Origin: Mucilaginibacter sp. CSA2-8R
GTDB taxonomy: Bacteria; Bacteroidota; Bacteroidia; Sphingobacteriales; Sphingobacteriaceae
NCBI RefSeq assembly: GCF_038806765.1
Contig: NZ_CP152389.1
Location: forward strand, 868,001 to 932,000
Direction: 5' to 3'
DNA length: 64,000 nucleotides
Shown here piece by piece: positions 38,510-48,950 of this stretch (positions are counted from its first letter, which is position 1; the number at the start of each line of letters is the position of its first letter). Below the pieces are notes generated by a model, which saw only the letters and a list, made by a program, of their open reading frames with translations, ran no database searches and was not told the DNA's origin. The translations under genes and the position numbers were made by a program.

Positions 38510-40282
38510 TTACTTCATGGTTGCAAAGAAAGGCAGGCGGGCTTGCGGCGTATGCATCATTTGCTGCATGGTTTTAAGCTGCTGGTAGTAAGTGTAAGTT
38601 TCACCTAATTCGGCCTTTACCAGGCGGGTTTGTACACGGCTTTGCATGTCATTACTTAAGCTTTTCAAAAAGCTTTTTTGCTCTGGGTAGGCTACCACTT
38701 TGTATTTATTCAGACCTGCCTTTTTAGCAGCGCTGGCAACGGCATCGTTGATGTTGCCTAAACGATCTACCAGACCAATTTTGATGGCTTGTTCGCCCGT
38801 CCAAACGCGGCCCTGACCAATGCTGTTGATGTACTCAGTAGTTTTTTTACGGCCGGCAGCTACAGCACCGGTAAAGTCGCCATAACCGCGGTTTACCTGG
38901 TTTTGCAGTATAGCCCGCTCTTCGGGTGTAAGCGGACGGGTTGCATCACCTAAATCTGCATATTTACCGGTTTTAACCCCGTCAAAAGTAAGTCCTAATT
39001 TGCCTGTTAATAATCCACGCATGTTAGGTAATATGGCAAATATGCCTATCGATCCGGTAATAGTATTAGGTTCGGCAAATATAGAATCGGCTGCACAAGC
39101 AATGTAGTAACCGCCAGAGGCTGCATAATCGCCCATAGATACAATGACAGGCTTAACCTTTTTGGTCAGGCTCACCTCGCGCCAAATTACGTCCGAAGCT
39201 AAAGAGCTACCGCCCGGAGAATTAACACGCAATACTACGGCCTTCACTTTATCATTCAACCTGGCCTGGCGTAATGTAGCCGAAATGCGGTCTGATCCAA
39301 TGGTGTTATCATCTCCGTTACCGCCGTTAATCTCGCCCGAGGCATAAACCATGGCAATCTGGTTGTCTGTGTCTTTATCACCATCGCTTTCATCGTCACC
39401 ATCATTTTGGGCGTAGCTCTCAATGGTTACGGCGTGCAGGTTCTTTTTCAAGTCAACCTTAGTGAGGCCTTTTAATTCGTTCAATACCTCATCTTTGTAT
39501 TTCAAGCCGTCAATTAGTTTATAGGTAACTGCATCTTCAGGCATACGAACTTTGAGATTGTTGGCAATGTTAAACAGGCTGTCTTTGTTAATGTGGCGGC
39601 TGTTGCTAATGCCGCTAAGCATCTGGTTGTTTAATGAGCCTAAGTAGGAGGTAACCTGCTCGCGGTTGGCATCACTCATTTTATCGAGTATGAATGGCTC
39701 AACTGCGCTTTTGTAAGTGCCTACCTTAATTATCTGCGCCTCTACACCTAATTTATCAAGTGCACCCTTAAAAAAGGTAATCTGCTGACTCATGCCCGCA
39801 AAGTCAAAAATTCCCTTAGGGTTCATATAAACTTTATCGGCTACCGAAGCCAGGTAATATGAACTTTGGGTATATACTTCGGCATAAGCAATGATGAATT
39901 TTTTAGATTTTTTAAAATCAATCAAGGCGTTGCGTATCTCTTGTGTGGTGGCTTGGCCAGATAAGGTTAAGTTATCGGCCAGGTAAATACCTTTAATTTG
40001 CTTATCGTCTTTTGCTTTTTTAATGCTGGCTAATATATCGTTCAGGCCAAGGCTTTTATCTTCGTCAAATCCTAAAAAGCTTAAATTAGCCAAAGGGTTG
40101 TTAGGCGTACGTTCGGGTACGGCGTTTTTGAGTGATATGGTAAGAATGGAGTTGTCGTCAATTTTTACTTCCTTATCGCTGCTGGCTGCCACAATGATGC
40201 CCACAAATACTACCACTAAAACCAAACCTGCCACAAATACGCCCACAATGGTAGCCAGTACAAACTTGAAAAATTGTTTCAT
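38510..40282 (-). CDS. sppA: Signal peptide peptidase SppA, 67K type
   Basis: This inner-membrane Ser/Lys protease degrades released signal peptides. The 590 residues hold an N-terminal membrane helix (about 8-32) and two tandem S49 domains. The lysine half of the dyad lies in the N-terminal domain around YYLASVADKVYMNPKG, and the nucleophile serine is in GDYAASGGYYIA in the C-terminal domain. NTITGSIGIFA and the length are typical of the E. coli-type long form. Confidence 0.95.
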   Translation of the reverse strand: MKQFFKFVLATIVGVFVAGLVLVVVFVGIIVAASSDKEVKIDDNSILTISLKNAVPERTPNNPLANLSFLGFDEDKSLGLNDILASIKKAKDDKQIKGIYLADNLTLSGQATTQEIRNALIDFKKSKKFIIAYAEVYTQSSYYLASVADKVYMNPKGIFDFAGMSQQITFFKGALDKLGVEAQIIKVGTYKSAVEPFILDKMSDANREQVTSYLGSLNNQMLSGISNSRHINKDSLFNIANNLKVRMPEDAVTYKLIDGLKYKDEVLNELKGLTKVDLKKNLHAVTIESYAQNDGDDESDGDKDTDNQIAMVYASGEINGGNGDDNTIGSDRISATLRQARLNDKVKAVVLRVNSPGGSSLASDVIWREVSLTKKVKPVIVSMGDYAASGGYYIACAADSIFAEPNTITGSIGIFAILPNMRGLLTGKLGLTFDGVKTGKYADLGDATRPLTPEERAILQNQVNRGYGDFTGAVAAGRKKTTEYINSIGQGRVWTGEQAIKIGLVDRLGNINDAVASAAKKAGLNKYKVVAYPEQKSFLKSLSNDMQSRVQTRLVKAELGETYTYYQQLKTMQQMMHTPQARLPFFATMK

Positions 40283-40369
40283 TAACTATATTAATTGAAT
40301 TATCTATGCAAACTTATTAATCGGGTACAATATAACGTTTAGAGCAGCATATATAATATTTGTTACAAC

Positions 40370-40849
40370 ATGGTTGACGTTTATTTACTATTGGGCAGTA
40401 ACCTGGGCAACCGGCAATTGTATTTGCAGGATGCTGCCCGTTACATTGAAAAAGGCGCCGGTAAAATTATGGCATGCTCGGGTATTTATGAAACGCAGAG
40501 CTGGGGAAAAACTGATGCGCCCAACTATTTAAATCAAGTGTTATTGATACAAACAGAACTGCAACCACAACTGTTATTGGCAGAACTGCTAAACATAGAA
40601 ATTATGCTGGGACGACGGCGCCTGGAAAAGTGGGGATCGCGTACGGTTGACATTGATATTCTTTTTTACGGAGAAGAAACTATTGATGAGCCAAACTTGA
40701 TTGTTCCGCATCCGGAGCTGCATAACCGGAGGTTTACTTTGGAGCCACTGGCCGAAATTGCGCCTGAGCTCAGGCATCCAATTTTAAACAAAACAGTTTT
40801 GTTGCTTAAAAATGAGCTGAAAGACGCGTTAGCAGTAAAAAAAGTATAA
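40370..40849 (+). CDS. folK: HPPK: 2-amino-4-hydroxy-6-hydroxymethyldihydropteridine pyrophosphokinase
   Basis: HPPK transfers pyrophosphate from ATP to the pterin in folate synthesis. The 159-residue protein begins VYLLLGSNLGNR and has YETQSWGKTDAPNYLNQV, RWGSRTVDIDILFYG-type metal-binding residues (here EKWGSRTVDIDILFY) and IVPHPELHNRRFTLEPL, all diagnostic. Two other folate-pathway candidates (pabB and a class IV aminotransferase) are in this window but not in the same operon. Confidence 0.96.
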   Translation: MVDVYLLLGSNLGNRQLYLQDAARYIEKGAGKIMACSGIYETQSWGKTDAPNYLNQVLLIQTELQPQLLLAELLNIEIMLGRRRLEKWGSRTVDIDILFYGEETIDEPNLIVPHPELHNRRFTLEPLAEIAPELRHPILNKTVLLLKNELKDALAVKKV

Positions 40850-40854
40850 TTTTG
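40847..40854 (+). promoter_or_regulatory. -7 element overlapping the folK stop codon
   Basis: TAATTTTG matches TAnnTTTG; its first three bases are the folK stop codon. It lies 19 bases before the Hpt gene and may give that gene its own promoter. Confidence 0.45.
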
Positions 40855-40873
40855 ATATATTAACCTATTCGCC

Positions 40874-41245
40874 ATGTCCGAAATACCTGCCAATACCGAT
40901 TTTGACCTGTCATTTTTATATGAAATTGCTGATGGCAGCGACGAGTTTATCGTTGAATCCATAGATATGTTTACTTTGCAAACCCCGCAATTAATGCAGG
41001 AGATTGAGCAGGGTATTACCACTCAAAATTGGCAGGCTGCAGGTGCTGCTGCACATAAGCTTAAGCCTAACATGGGTTTTTTTGGTATGCTTAACCTGCA
41101 AAGTATGATGCAGGAAATCGAATCTATGTGCAAAAGCGGCGCTCCGGAGCAGTCTGTATTATCGCAAAAGCTGGCAAATGCAAAAACAATTGTAGATAGC
41201 AATCTCATTAAACTGGCAGAGATAAAAGCCGAAAAGCAAGGGTAG
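40874..41245 (+). CDS. Hpt-domain phosphotransfer protein
   Basis: The 123-residue cytoplasmic protein is a single histidine-containing phosphotransfer domain. His61 in AAHKLKPNMGFFG is the phospho-acceptor, with the usual Lys two residues later and a Gly-Phe-Phe-Gly turn. It relays phosphate between hybrid kinases and response regulators; partners are not in this neighbourhood. It lies 24 bases after folK with a possible own promoter. Confidence 0.9.
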   Translation: MSEIPANTDFDLSFLYEIADGSDEFIVESIDMFTLQTPQLMQEIEQGITTQNWQAAGAAAHKLKPNMGFFGMLNLQSMMQEIESMCKSGAPEQSVLSQKLANAKTIVDSNLIKLAEIKAEKQG

Positions 41246-41255
41246 TATTTAGCAT

Positions 41256-42524
41256 TTATTGTTGCAGGCCGAGCACTTGCATAATGGCTTGTGCCTTTAA
41301 AAGGCATTCGTCATATTCCTGTTCGGCCACGGCATCAAAAGTGATAGCACTGCCTACCTGAAAAGACAGATACTGGTTGTGGGCGTTATAGAAAATAGTG
41401 CGGATAACCACATTAAAATCAAAGTCATCATCCGGATCGAAATAGCCTATTGCTCCCGAATATATTCCCCGGCGGGTACGTTCATAATGATCCATTAACT
41501 CCATCGCCTTCAATTTAGGTGCACCAGTCATGCTGCCCATCGGGAAGGTATTGCGCAAGGCACCTACCGGCGACAGGCCATCCCGCAGCTGGCAGGTTAC
41601 GGTAGATATCATTTGGTGTACCTGGGTAAAGCTATAAATGCCAAACAATTCTTCGGTTTTAACCGTGCCCGGCTCTGCAGATTTGGTTAAGTCATTACGC
41701 ACTAAATCAACAATCATTACGTTTTCCTGCTGCTCTTTGGGGTTGTTGCGCAGCTCTTGTTTAATGCGTTCGTCTTCTTGAGTACTGCTCCCACGCTTAG
41801 CCGTGCCTTTGATGGGCTGAGAAATAAGTTGTCTGCCTCGTTTAGCCAGAAAACGCTCCGGTGATGCACATAAAACATACTGTTCATAGTGCCTGAAAAA
41901 ACTTGCAAAAGGTGCAGGCGAAGTGGTGTTTAACTGCCAAAAAACGTTCAATGGATCTATCGTTGCATTGGCTGCAAAAAATTCCTGGCAAAAATTAGTT
42001 ACATAAATATCGCCGCGGCTGATGTGCTGCTTAATTTGACTAAAAGTATCTATATAGTCCTGTTGCGTAAAGCATGGTTGTAAAGCCAGGTTATTTACCG
42101 CTTTAAGTGGTTGCAGCTTTTCGTTATTGATTTGTTTCCATATATGTTCACTTTCATCCGAGATGATTTCTGCCTGATGACCTTTAACCTTGATTAAGTG
42201 CAGCGGCGCAAAAAAGTAAAGGTCGGGAAAGTTCAGCTCGTCGGTGAGGTTGGACGATAGGTGTTCTGTCTCGTTTTTAAGGTCGTAACTTAAAAATCCG
42301 GTTATCCAGTCGGGATGTTGCTGCCTGAATTGCTGCAGAGCCTCAAATGCCTGTCCGGCTTTTGCTGTTAATTGTGCCTTTACCCCGGCAGCAATCAATA
42401 AATCAAATTTCGAATCGGCGTTGGTAAATTGGTTGGAGTCCAGATAGCAGCATACCTCAAAACCGCTGGCCCATTGCTGGGCTCGTATTTTAAAGTCGGC
42501 AATATCAGAAACATCAAAAATCAT
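41256..42524 (-). CDS. pabB: Aminodeoxychorismate synthase component I
   Basis: The 422-residue chorismate-utilising enzyme has PIKGTAKRG near residue 235, where the Lys is the signature of aminodeoxychorismate synthase; anthranilate synthase has Ala there. Other signs are DLVRNDLTKSAEPGTV, FPMGSMTGAPKLKAMEL and the C-terminal QVGSAITFDAVAEQEYDE. It makes 4-amino-4-deoxychorismate for folate. No glutaminase subunit (pabA) is adjacent. A -7 element lies seven bases before the start. Confidence 0.93.
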   Translation of the reverse strand: MIFDVSDIADFKIRAQQWASGFEVCCYLDSNQFTNADSKFDLLIAAGVKAQLTAKAGQAFEALQQFRQQHPDWITGFLSYDLKNETEHLSSNLTDELNFPDLYFFAPLHLIKVKGHQAEIISDESEHIWKQINNEKLQPLKAVNNLALQPCFTQQDYIDTFSQIKQHISRGDIYVTNFCQEFFAANATIDPLNVFWQLNTTSPAPFASFFRHYEQYVLCASPERFLAKRGRQLISQPIKGTAKRGSSTQEDERIKQELRNNPKEQQENVMIVDLVRNDLTKSAEPGTVKTEELFGIYSFTQVHQMISTVTCQLRDGLSPVGALRNTFPMGSMTGAPKLKAMELMDHYERTRRGIYSGAIGYFDPDDDFDFNVVIRTIFYNAHNQYLSFQVGSAITFDAVAEQEYDECLLKAQAIMQVLGLQQ

Positions 42525-42531
42525 GGTTATT

Positions 42532-42539
42532 CAAAAATA
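42532..42539 (-). promoter_or_regulatory. -7 element directly upstream of pabB
   Basis: On the minus strand TATTTTTG fits TAnnTTTG and ends seven bases before the pabB ATG. Confidence 0.5.
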
Positions 42540-42551
42540 CGCTTTAAACAA

Positions 42552-42572
42552 AAAGGCCGGAAACCGGCCTTT
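42552..42572 (-). terminator. purA terminator
   Basis: A perfect 9-bp stem with a 3-base loop (42552-42560 with 42564-42572) is followed on the minus strand by a T-rich run. It separates purA from pabB. Confidence 0.85.
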
Positions 42573-42608
42573 AAGAAATATATGTTTTAGCTGTAAACTA
42601 AGTATGTC

Positions 42609-43916
<1,308 letters not shown>

Positions 43917-43924
43917 CTATATCC

Positions 43925-43964
43925 GCATCTTACCGGGCAGCCGCCCTATGTTAGTGTAAGATGC
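43925..43964 (-). promoter_or_regulatory. Structured leader of purA
   Basis: A perfect 9-bp inverted repeat (43925-43933 with 43956-43964) encloses a small GGGC/GCCC hairpin, all between the presumed start of transcription and the purA ATG. It could be an attenuator or a regulatory fold; I do not recognise it as a known riboswitch. Confidence 0.4.
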
Positions 43965-44023
43965 CGAAACAGTCCGGCACAACGTATGATTATAATTAAT
44001 TTATAGTCTTACTTTTTAAGCTG

Positions 44024-44031
44024 CAAAAGTA
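44024..44031 (-). promoter_or_regulatory. -7 element of purA promoter
   Basis: On the minus strand TACTTTTG fits TAnnTTTG, 137 bases before the purA start. A -33 TTG at the usual spacing is not evident. Confidence 0.45.
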
Positions 44032-44104
44032 AGATTATAAAGGAAACTATCTCTATCAATTATAAAGTTTGTATTTATAAAACTGACGGGATAGTGCAGA
44101 GCCT

Positions 44105-44572
44105 CTATATTTTGCGGTCGCAGTGACCTTCTTTTAATTTGTTGCAGTTACCGTATAAATTTAGCGAGTGGTGCTTAATATCAAACTTAAGCAAATCGCC
44201 CATCATGCTTTGTATTTGCTGAATGCGCGGATCGCAAAACTCTACTACCTTACCGCAATCAATGCAAATGATATGGTCATGCTGTTTGTAACCATATGAT
44301 TTTTCGAATTGGGCCATGTTTTTGCCAAACTGGTGTTTGGTTACTAAATCGCACGAAACCAGCAATTCTAGCGTGTTATATACCGTAGCACGGCTTACGC
44401 GGTACTTTTTATTTTTCATGTGGATATACAATGATTCCACATCAAAGTGATCGTTACGTGAGTAAATTTCTTCGAGTATGGCAAAACGTTCAGGAGTTTT
44501 GCGCAAACTTTTATTTTCGAGATACGCCTCGAAAATTTTTTTAACCATATCAATGGTTTCCTGTAGAGGCAT
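44105..44572 (-). CDS. fur: Fur-family metalloregulator
   Basis: The 155-residue protein has the Fur winged helix (about 15-90, with [14 protein letters not shown] and [11 protein letters not shown]) and a C-terminal metal domain with [15 protein letters not shown]. The ICIDCGK pair is only half of a classic four-cysteine zinc site; two further cysteines lie at the C-terminus ([12 protein letters not shown]). The effector metal (iron, zinc or peroxide sensing) cannot be decided. The start fits a -7 element 22 bases upstream. Confidence 0.9.
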   Translation of the reverse strand: MPLQETIDMVKKIFEAYLENKSLRKTPERFAILEEIYSRNDHFDVESLYIHMKNKKYRVSRATVYNTLELLVSCDLVTKHQFGKNMAQFEKSYGYKQHDHIICIDCGKVVEFCDPRIQQIQSMMGDLLKFDIKHHSLNLYGNCNKLKEGHCDRKI

Positions 44573-44594
44573 AGTAATAAAACTTTTAAGACTT

Positions 44595-44602
44595 CAAAGT
44601 TA
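44595..44602 (-). promoter_or_regulatory. -7 element of the Fur-family gene
   Basis: On the minus strand TAACTTTG fits TAnnTTTG exactly, 22 bases before the ATG. Confidence 0.5.
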
Positions 44603-44697
44603 AAAATTATTGCACATAAAAAAGCGGGCTGAGTATGAAGCTAACAGATATGACTTAACCCTGTTACTGCATTTTCTACGCTGTGCTACCCAATGTT

Positions 44698-46929
44698 TTA
44701 AGATGCTTTTTCAATCGGTGCCGGGGCAGAATCAAAGCGGTTTACGCCGGTAACACCTTTTACTTGTTTTAAGCGTTTAATGAGGTTGTCCAAATGTTGG
44801 GTGTCATTTACATACATCATAATGGTTCCCTCAAAAATGCCGTTATCGCTGTCTACGGTGATAGAGCGCATGTTTACCTTAAAGTCGTTAGATATAACCG
44901 TGGTCAATTTATTAATCAAGCCCACATCATCAATACCCGTAATGCGTAAGCCGGTCAAAAAAGCCAGTTCGTGCTGGGTGGTCCAACGGGCTTTTACAAT
45001 GCGGTAGCCATAATTAGCCATCAGTTTGGCAGCATTAGGGCAGTTAGTACGGTGTATCTTAATCCCATCGCTTACGGTAATAAAGCCAAACACATCATCT
45101 CCAGGGATAGGGTTACAGCAGGTGGCCAGCTTATAATCTATCTTCTGCATGTCTTCGCCAATCAGCAATATATCGCTGTCTTTGGCTTTGACATTACGCA
45201 TCAGGCTTTGTACCTGGTCCTGGTCAATTTTATCTTGTGGCTTGTTTTCTACCGTGCGTTCTGAAGCATGGAACTCTTTTAAATCCTGTAAGTCAATCTG
45301 CCCTTTAGCAACTCGGTAAAACAAATCCTGGCTGGATGGCAGCTTAAAGAAAAGTGTGAGCTTCTGGATATTGTCGGAGTTGTAGGTGATTTTAAGCGAT
45401 TTTAATTTACGCTCCAATATCTCTTTACCGTCTTCGGCAATTTTACGCTTCTCTTCTTTGAGCGACGATTTAATTTTAGCCTTAGCCTTAGCCGTAACCA
45501 CAAAGTTCAGCCAGTCTTCTTTGGGCGATTGCTTACTTGAAGTAATGATCTCTACCTGATCGCCGTTTTGCAGGTTGTAATTAAGCGGTACCAGTTTATG
45601 ATTAACCTTGGCACCAATACAGCTCGCACCAACATCAGAGTGAATTTCAAACGCAAAATCGAGCGCCGTAGCATTGGATGGTAGTTGTATTAATGCACCT
45701 TTAGGCGTAAAGATAAAAATCTCGTCGCTAAACAAGTTCATCTTAAAATCGTCCAAAAAGTCGAGCGCGTTACTATCTGGATTGCGTAGTAATTCACGTA
45801 CCTTTTGTATCCATTGGTCTAAGCCACTATCAGATGACGACTCTTTGTATTTCCAATGTGCGGCAAAACCTTTTTCGGCTATCTCATTCATGCGCTTGGT
45901 GCGTATTTGCACCTCAACCCACTGGCCGCGCGGCCCCATCACCGTAGTATGTAATGATTCGTAACCATTAACTTTAGGCGACGATACCCAATCGCGCAAA
46001 CGATCGGGGTTTGGGCGGTAAGAGTCGGTTACTATAGAGTAAGCTTTCCAGCAATCCGATTTCTCATGCTCAGGTGTGCTGTCCAGTATAATGCGGATAG
46101 CAAACAAGTCGTACACTTCCTCAAAAGGAATAGCCTTCTTTTTCATCTTATTCCAGATGGAGTGGATAGACTTTGGACGGCCAAAGATATCGGCATACAA
46201 ACCTTGGCTGGCCAAAGTAGCTTTAACCGGCTCAATAAAGTCATGTATAAATCTTTCTCGCTCAGCTTTTTTCTCGTTCAGCTTTTTCTTGATAAACTGG
46301 TAGGTTTCGCGTTCCATGTATTTCATGGACAAGTCTTCCAGTTCGGATTTTATCGCATACAAGCCTAGGCGGTGCGCCAGCGGGGCGTATAAGTAAACGG
46401 TTTCTGACGAAAGTTTAAGCTGCTTATCGCGCGGCATAAACTCCATGGTGCGCATATTGTGCAAACGGTCTGCCAGTTTAATTAAAATCACCCGTACATC
46501 ATCTGCCAGTGTAAGCAGCATTTTACGGAAGTTTTCGGCCTGTAGTGAGCTATTAGTATCAAAAACACCCGATATTTTGGTAAGACCGTCAATAATTTTG
46601 GCTACCTTTTTACCAAACTCACGTTCAATATCTTCCAGGGTCATGTCGGTATCTTCTACTACGTCGTGCAGTAATGCACAAACAATAGAAGTGGTACCCA
46701 AGCCAATTTCTTCGGCAGCTATTTGCGCTACAGCAATAGGGTGGTATATATAAGGTTCGCCCGATTTGCGGCGCATATCTTTATGGCTTTCTACGGCCAT
46801 TTCAAATGCTTTGCGTATCATCTTTTTATCACCTTTTTGCAAGGTTGATTTTGATGCACGCAGCAGGGCACGATATCTTTTTAAAATTTCCGCTTTTTCA
46901 GCTTCCAGATCAATCACTAAATCTTTCAT
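44698..46929 (-). CDS. spoT: Bifunctional (p)ppGpp synthetase/hydrolase, RelA/SpoT family
   Basis: The 743-residue protein has the full long-RSH layout. The HD hydrolase domain (about 40-200) shows His63 and His88-Asp89 in LLHDVVED. The synthetase domain (about 240-370) contains VNGYESLHTTVMGPRG. A TGS domain lies at about 395-460 (FTPKGALIQLPSNATALDFAFEI), a zinc-finger-like segment has CCNPIPGDDV, and a C-terminal ACT domain spans about 660-735. Both catalytic domains look intact. It is upstream of fur and purA on the same strand. Confidence 0.96.
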   Translation of the reverse strand: MKDLVIDLEAEKAEILKRYRALLRASKSTLQKGDKKMIRKAFEMAVESHKDMRRKSGEPYIYHPIAVAQIAAEEIGLGTTSIVCALLHDVVEDTDMTLEDIEREFGKKVAKIIDGLTKISGVFDTNSSLQAENFRKMLLTLADDVRVILIKLADRLHNMRTMEFMPRDKQLKLSSETVYLYAPLAHRLGLYAIKSELEDLSMKYMERETYQFIKKKLNEKKAERERFIHDFIEPVKATLASQGLYADIFGRPKSIHSIWNKMKKKAIPFEEVYDLFAIRIILDSTPEHEKSDCWKAYSIVTDSYRPNPDRLRDWVSSPKVNGYESLHTTVMGPRGQWVEVQIRTKRMNEIAEKGFAAHWKYKESSSDSGLDQWIQKVRELLRNPDSNALDFLDDFKMNLFSDEIFIFTPKGALIQLPSNATALDFAFEIHSDVGASCIGAKVNHKLVPLNYNLQNGDQVEIITSSKQSPKEDWLNFVVTAKAKAKIKSSLKEEKRKIAEDGKEILERKLKSLKITYNSDNIQKLTLFFKLPSSQDLFYRVAKGQIDLQDLKEFHASERTVENKPQDKIDQDQVQSLMRNVKAKDSDILLIGEDMQKIDYKLATCCNPIPGDDVFGFITVSDGIKIHRTNCPNAAKLMANYGYRIVKARWTTQHELAFLTGLRITGIDDVGLINKLTTVISNDFKVNMRSITVDSDNGIFEGTIMMYVNDTQHLDNLIKRLKQVKGVTGVNRFDSAPAPIEKAS

Positions 46930-46991
46930 TTATAAGCGTTTGTTATCTGTATATCATAAATAATGTAACAACATTTTTTAATGTCGGTTAC

Positions 46992-47023
46992 TTGTAAAAC
47001 ACCGGAAAATAGCATTATTTTTG
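46992..47023 (+). promoter_or_regulatory. Promoter of the DUF4294-gpx-bshB1 operon
   Basis: TTG (46992-46994), a 21-base spacer and TATTTTTG (47016-47023) fit the Bacteroidota consensus. The ATG at 47038 follows after 14 bases, which rules out the longer frame starting at 46981. Confidence 0.65.
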
Positions 47024-47037
47024 TCTTAAGTAAATAT

Positions 47038-47649
47038 ATGAAATTTATCGGGTTAATGTTATTGTTTTGCTGTGTTATGGGACGGGTCATGTCGCAAAGC
47101 CAGTTGCCACATCCCAAAGTTGGCAAAAATGATACCATTAAAACCTATTTAACGGATTTAAACGGTGAGTTAGTACCTTGGGTGGTATTACCAGAATATA
47201 CGGTAAAGGGCGTACGCATTTTTGCAAGCGAAGAAGACCGTAAGGCTTACTACCGTTTGCGTTACAATGTTTATAAAGTGATACCTTATGCACGTATTGC
47301 CGGCGACAAGTACCGGCAGCTGCAACGCGACCTGGCAGTTACTACAGATAAAAAACAGCAGAAGGAATTAATTAAAACATGTGAAACACAGGTAAAAGAT
47401 TTATTTAACACACAAGTTAAAAATCTTACGATAACGCAGGGTGAGATATTGATTAAGCTAATAGACCGCGAAACAGGTACTACCAGCTACGAACTGGCTA
47501 AACAACTAAAAGGTGGATTTCATGCCTTTATGTTTCAATCGGTAGCTCGTATATTTGGCCACAATTTAAAAGAAACATACGATCCTGAACAAGAACGGGA
47601 TATTGAGGCTATTTTACGGCAAGCCGGATATTATTCCAACAGATTTTAG
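47038..47649 (+). CDS. DUF4294 exported protein
   Basis: The start at 47038 begins a signal peptide (MKFIGLMLLFCCVMGRVMSQ). The 203-residue protein matches DUF4294, an uncharacterised Bacteroidota family, with TVKGVRIFASEEDRKAYYRLRYNVYKVIPYA. Tyr and Arg are abundant, and there are no membrane helices in the mature part. It is followed by the glutathione peroxidase gene after 6 bases. Function is unknown. Confidence 0.85.
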   Translation: MKFIGLMLLFCCVMGRVMSQSQLPHPKVGKNDTIKTYLTDLNGELVPWVVLPEYTVKGVRIFASEEDRKAYYRLRYNVYKVIPYARIAGDKYRQLQRDLAVTTDKKQQKELIKTCETQVKDLFNTQVKNLTITQGEILIKLIDRETGTTSYELAKQLKGGFHAFMFQSVARIFGHNLKETYDPEQERDIEAILRQAGYYSNRF

Positions 47650-47655
47650 TAAAAG

Positions 47656-48177
47656 ATGGACGATCAAAGTATTTACCGGTTTAGTGTGCAAAAGCTAAAC
47701 GGTGAAGAAGTGGACTTGAGTAATTACAGAAATAAAGTTCTGTTAATTGTAAATACAGCTTCGCAGTGTGGTTTTACGCCACAACTTAAACAACTTGAAG
47801 ATTTGCGGCACGAATTTGAGGGGCAGGATTTTGAGATACTGGCATTCCCGTCTAACGATTTTGGAGGGCAAGAACCTCTCGACGGCAATTCGATAGGTAA
47901 ATTTTGCAAAATTAACTTTGGTGCTCATTTTCCGGTTTTCGGCAAAATGCAGGTGAAAGGTCCGCAGGCTCATCCGCTGTTTAAATTTTTAAGCAGCAAA
48001 AAAGAGAACGGCCGCATACAATCAGCACCTAAATGGAACTTTCATAAGTACCTGGTTGATCGCAGCGGTCATGTGCAGGATTTTTTCTATCCGTTTACCA
48101 AGCCTACGTCAGCTAAAATCAAAAAAAAGATCAGTGATTTGCTTTCGGTAGATGTAGCTTTGTTGCAGCATGGTTAA
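47656..48177 (+). CDS. Glutathione peroxidase-family thiol peroxidase
   Basis: The 173-residue protein has peroxidatic Cys38 in VNTASQCGFTPQ (cysteine rather than selenocysteine), the Gln in GGQEP and the Trp-Asn in KWNFHKY. The FPCNQF motif of relatives is FPSNDF here, so that cysteine is lost, while the Cys in FCKINFGAHFP, the resolving position in two-Cys enzymes, is kept. No signal peptide is present. It overlaps bshB1 by 8 bases, which suggests it works with bacillithiol or thioredoxin rather than glutathione. Confidence 0.93.
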   Translation: MDDQSIYRFSVQKLNGEEVDLSNYRNKVLLIVNTASQCGFTPQLKQLEDLRHEFEGQDFEILAFPSNDFGGQEPLDGNSIGKFCKINFGAHFPVFGKMQVKGPQAHPLFKFLSSKKENGRIQSAPKWNFHKYLVDRSGHVQDFFYPFTKPTSAKIKKKISDLLSVDVALLQHG

Positions 48178-48892
48178 ACTAGATATACTGGTTTTACCAG
48201 TGCACCCGGATGATGCCGAATTAGGCTGTGCCGGTGTTATCTTAAAGCACAATGCCATGGGTAAAAAGTCTGGTATTGTTGATTTAACCCGCGGAGAACT
48301 CGGGACCCGTGGATCTGCCGAAATACGTTTGCGCGAAGCTACAGCTGCGGGCAAAATATTAAACCTGGCAATAAGAGATAACTTAGGCATCCCCGACGGT
48401 TTTTTTGAAAACAATAAAGAGTATCAGCTTAAGGTAGTCGAGGTAATAAGGCGTTATCAGCCCGAAATTGTAATCACTAATGCATATCACGACCGGCATC
48501 CCGATCATGGCCGGGCAAGTGATTTGGTGCAAACAGCGTGCTTTTTATCGGGCTTGCGCAAAATTGAAACCTTTGATGACGGCCAACCACAAGAGCCCTG
48601 GAGGCCCAGGCAACTATTGCACTTTATACAGGATATGTATATTAAGCCAGATGTAGTAATTGACGTAACCGATTACTGGGATACCAAAATTGCCAGTGTG
48701 ATGGCCTACGGTTCGCAGTTTCATAACCCCGAGTGGGAAGAAGAGCCGCAAACTTACATTTCGTCACCAGAATTTATTATTGGGGTTGAGGCACGTGCCC
48801 GAGAGATGGGGCGTTCAATACAAGCCCGGTATGCAGAAGGCTTTACGTCCAGGAAAATATTAGGCGTAGACAGCCTGTTTGATTTAAAATAA
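48170..48892 (+). CDS. bshB1: Bacillithiol biosynthesis deacetylase BshB1
   Basis: BshB1 removes the acetyl group from GlcNAc-malate, the second step of bacillithiol synthesis. The 240-residue LmbE-fold protein has the zinc motif HPDDAELG, TRGELGTRGS and NAYHDRHPDHGRAS, all diagnostic of BshB1 rather than general PIG-L deacetylases. bshA and bshC are not in the window. Translation is coupled to the peroxidase gene by an 8-base overlap. Confidence 0.94.
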   Translation: MVKLDILVLPVHPDDAELGCAGVILKHNAMGKKSGIVDLTRGELGTRGSAEIRLREATAAGKILNLAIRDNLGIPDGFFENNKEYQLKVVEVIRRYQPEIVITNAYHDRHPDHGRASDLVQTACFLSGLRKIETFDDGQPQEPWRPRQLLHFIQDMYIKPDVVIDVTDYWDTKIASVMAYGSQFHNPEWEEEPQTYISSPEFIIGVEARAREMGRSIQARYAEGFTSRKILGVDSLFDLK

Positions 48893-48896
48893 ATAA

Positions 48897-48940
48897 CGGT
48901 TTTCAAATAAAGGGGCATGAGGTCCTGTATTTGAAAACCG
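48897..48940. terminator. Bidirectional terminator
   Basis: A perfect 13-bp stem (48897-48909 with 48928-48940) lies between the convergent bshB1 and a minus-strand unknown gene. Confidence 0.75.
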
Positions 48941-48950
48941 ATTTATCTTA

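Noticed and set aside
46066-46368. Plus-strand frame of 100 codons
   Set aside because: It is antisense inside the relA/spoT gene, which has strong motifs across the region.
46981-47037. Longer N-terminus for the DUF4294 protein
   Set aside because: It would include the -7 element and places the signal peptide 19 residues inside; the ATG at 47038 fits both promoter and signal peptide.
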